Part shown: positions 5,682 through 6,523 of the stretch, piece by piece | Position numbering within the stretch: the stretch's first letter is position 1 | How the letters are laid out: each line of letters opens with the position of its first letter | Source: Phycisphaerae bacterium | GTDB taxonomy: Bacteria; Planctomycetota; Phycisphaerae; UBA1845; Fen-1342 | Length of the DNA: 6,523 nt | Assembly (NCBI GenBank): GCA_022842805.1 | Contig: JALHOX010000259.1 | Span: forward strand, 1-6,523 | Direction of reading: 5' to 3' | Made by a program: the position numbers and the translations under genes | Notes under the pieces: model-generated | Databases searched by the model: none | The model's input: the letters and a program-made list of their open reading frames with translations, nothing else | Told to the model about the DNA's origin: nothing

Positions 5682-6523
5682 TCAACACACGCGGCCGTGC
5701 GACACGCGAACCGGCAATTCATCGGGCACGAGAATTTCGTCGCCGCGTTCGGCTTTGCTGCGCTCAACCCACGCGCCGTTCTCAAGCACATGGGTCACGT
5801 CGCTCGTGAAGACCAGGAATTCGACCCAACTGCCGGTGCCAAAGCCGTCGACCGGCGCGGCCGCGGCTCGAAACGCGCGGACCTTTTCGGCGGTGAAGCC
5901 GCTGGTGACGAGCACTTTCGCCTGTTTTCCGCCGGCTTCGTCGAGCGCGGCGCGGACGTGATAGGCGGCTTCGATCGTGACGCCGGTGCCGAAGCCATAC
6001 TGCTCCAAAGCCATTCGCGCGGCGCGCGGGTCGGCAGCGCGACCGGCTACGCGCTCGACAAACGCGCGGTCGGGCTCGGTGTGGCCGCCCTGATGCACGC
6101 GCCCGCCGTGCGTATCGAGCCGGACGGCGGCGAGTCGCGGACCGAAGACGCGGGCCGCCTCGCGACAGACGTCGAGTTCGCGGCCTTCGAAATCGATCAA
6201 TACCGTCAGCGGTACGTCGGGGAATTTCTCGGCGTAGGCGCGGGCGGCGTCGATGCTGCTGCCGCCGAAGACGGCGTTAAGGCAATGGGGGATGCTGCCG
6301 TAGAGCTTGAACTCGCGGGCGGGGCCTTCGCCGATGCGAATGCGGTCGGGCTGGCCGGCGCTGAGCCAGGTGTTGACATAGCGATGGCCGGCGCGGGTGC
6401 TGGTGCCCGCGGCGCCGCCGACCGCGGCGGCGTAGGCGGTCTGTTCGATGATCTCGTATGGATAGTGGCGCGCGGCCATGTCGATCACGGGCAGGCCGGC
6501 GGCGGCCTCGACGATCGCGTCCA
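5682..6523 (-). CDS. Nicotinate phosphoribosyltransferase, 5'-truncated by the window edge
   Basis: NAPRTase joins nicotinate to phosphoribosyl pyrophosphate to make nicotinate mononucleotide in NAD salvage. The frame stays open to the right edge (reading DAIVEAAAGLPVIDMAARH), so the GTG at 6488 is internal; about 280 codons are visible and roughly 100 or more N-terminal residues should be missing. Family features include AVGGAAGTSTRAG near the visible start, VLIDFEGRELDV, then LDTHGG (6102-6119), VLVTSGFTAEKVRAF, and the phosphate-binding GFGTGS (5829-5846) near the end of the barrel. It looks like the shorter archaeal/bacterial type rather than E. coli PncB. A second GFGTG string lies 50 residues before the main one. 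The C-terminus ends soon after the barrel (GRVC), with no visible cysteine-rich tail. It converges on the hydrolase with a 60-base gap. The family call is strong; nicotinate rather than another pyridine substrate follows from the family. Confidence 0.92.
   Translation of the reverse strand, partial: DAIVEAAAGLPVIDMAARHYPYEIIEQTAYAAAVGGAAGTSTRAGHRYVNTWLSAGQPDRIRIGEGPAREFKLYGSIPHCLNAVFGGSSIDAARAYAEKFPDVPLTVLIDFEGRELDVCREAARVFGPRLAAVRLDTHGGRVHQGGHTEPDRAFVERVAGRAADPRAARMALEQYGFGTGVTIEAAYHVRAALDEAGGKQAKVLVTSGFTAEKVRAFRAAAAPVDGFGTGSWVEFLVFTSDVTHVLENGAWVERSKAERGDEILVPDELPVRVSHGRVC

Noticed and set aside
1..6523. CRISPR array, insertion sequence or defence island
   Set aside because: No regularly spaced direct repeats, transposase or nuclease-type genes were seen; every sizeable frame is accounted for by ordinary genes.

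Overview
This 6.5 kb window is high-GC bacterial chromosome, densely packed with single-copy housekeeping and metabolic genes. The gene set (RNase Y, a tRNA-Ser without an encoded CCA end, RlmN, an archaeal/bacterial-type nicotinate phosphoribosyltransferase), the GC-rich codon use and the scarcity of Shine-Dalgarno sequences would suit a Planctomycetota-like organism. That placement is an impression from protein style, not a demonstrated affiliation.

Layout from left to right. Positions 2-1501 (+) hold most of rny (RNase Y); its membrane-anchoring start lies off the left edge. After a 176-base gap with a G9 run and a candidate sigma70-type promoter comes a complete tRNA-Ser(CGA) at 1678-1764. 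Next is rlmN (1832-3031, +), a radical-SAM methyltransferase for 23S rRNA and tRNA. Its stop codon overlaps the start of a D-2-hydroxyacid dehydrogenase gene (3028-3948, +) in an ATGA junction. A perfect 24-base palindrome (3955-3978) separates this gene from a convergent, stand-alone NuoE-like [2Fe-2S] thioredoxin-fold protein (3992-4585, -). A divergent intergenic region of about 240 bases holds a candidate minus-strand promoter and a ribosome binding site. An alpha/beta hydrolase follows (4824-5621, +), and then a convergent, 5'-truncated nicotinate phosphoribosyltransferase (5682-6523, -) runs off the right edge.

The left half is RNA-centred: mRNA decay (RNase Y), a serine tRNA, and rRNA/tRNA methylation (RlmN). 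The right half is metabolic, and three of its four genes touch NAD(H): a dehydrogenase, a NADH-oxidising-complex-type subunit and an NAD salvage enzyme. These sit on alternating strands, so only rlmN and the dehydrogenase look co-translated; the NAD theme may be coincidence.

I found no CRISPR array, transposon, phage or defence genes, and nothing I would call an undescribed system. The points most worth a second look are a substituted conserved Asp in the RlmN C-terminal motif, the orphan NuoE with a natural terminal His run, and the perfect palindrome between convergent genes.
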